DNA of 14,458 bases from Bacteroidota bacterium (GTDB lineage: Bacteria > Bacteroidota > Ignavibacteria > UBA10030), in assembly GCA_003453835.1 (NCBI GenBank), contig DMMN01000006.1:23060-37517 (forward strand), given 5' to 3'. Numbering within the stretch: position 1 is the stretch's first letter; every line of letters begins with the position of its first letter. Positions 14,450 to 14,458 of this stretch are shown piece by piece. The notes under the pieces are model-generated. The model did not search any database and had not been told where the DNA came from. It worked only from the letters and a program-made list of their open reading frames with translations. The position numbers and the translations under genes were made by a program.

Positions 14450-14458
14450 AATGGATTT

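Overview
The window is a dense gene block of moderate G+C, and every convincing gene lies on the minus strand, so transcription runs from high to low coordinates. It suggests an anaerobic or microaerophilic bacterium. Two 2-oxoacid:ferredoxin oxidoreductases (OFORs), an orphan HybA/HybB-type iron-sulfur/quinone membrane module, a CxxCH-containing sensor kinase and a sigma-54 activator sit together. This mix is familiar from Desulfobacterota-like and FCB-group (Ignavibacteria-like) lineages, but nothing here fixes the taxonomy. I saw no mobile element, CRISPR array, tRNA or rRNA.

Region 1 (14449 to 9560) is a probable operon of five genes: a membrane-anchored receiver domain fused to a GcvH-like domain; a Tat-exported four-cluster ferredoxin (HybA-like); a ten-helix NrfD/HybB-like membrane protein; a second GcvH-like protein with one membrane helix; and a third, soluble GcvH-like protein with a Cys-rich N-terminus. 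None of the three GcvH-like domains has the lipoyl-accepting lysine at the canonical position, and no hydrogenase, molybdoenzyme or other catalytic subunit is present. A good intrinsic terminator at 9438-9464 closes the operon.

Region 2 (9379 to 5836) holds a membrane histidine kinase with two heme-binding-like motifs in its periplasmic sensor domain, an NtrC-class sigma-54 activator overlapping it by 4 bases, and an archaemetzincin-type zinc protease whose GTG start shares one base with the activator's stop codon.

Region 3 (5724 to 2622) starts with a strong-looking sigma-54 (-24/-12) promoter at 5709-5724. It is followed by the delta (ferredoxin), alpha (VorB-like), beta and gamma subunits of an OFOR. 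A 310-base gap with no convincing gene separates beta and gamma.

Region 4 (2408 to 1) contains a small Cys-rich helical protein, a perfect 11-bp hairpin, and a second OFOR. This second enzyme has a separate alpha subunit and a beta subunit that runs on into the beginning of a gamma domain at the window edge (a beta-gamma fusion cut by the window).

The most economical reading, which is inference, is a redox-responsive circuit. The HybAB-like module and GcvH-like proteins act as a membrane redox device, the heme-type kinase senses a related signal, and the sigma-54 activator switches on the ferredoxin-dependent 2-oxoacid oxidoreductase from the promoter just downstream of its own operon.
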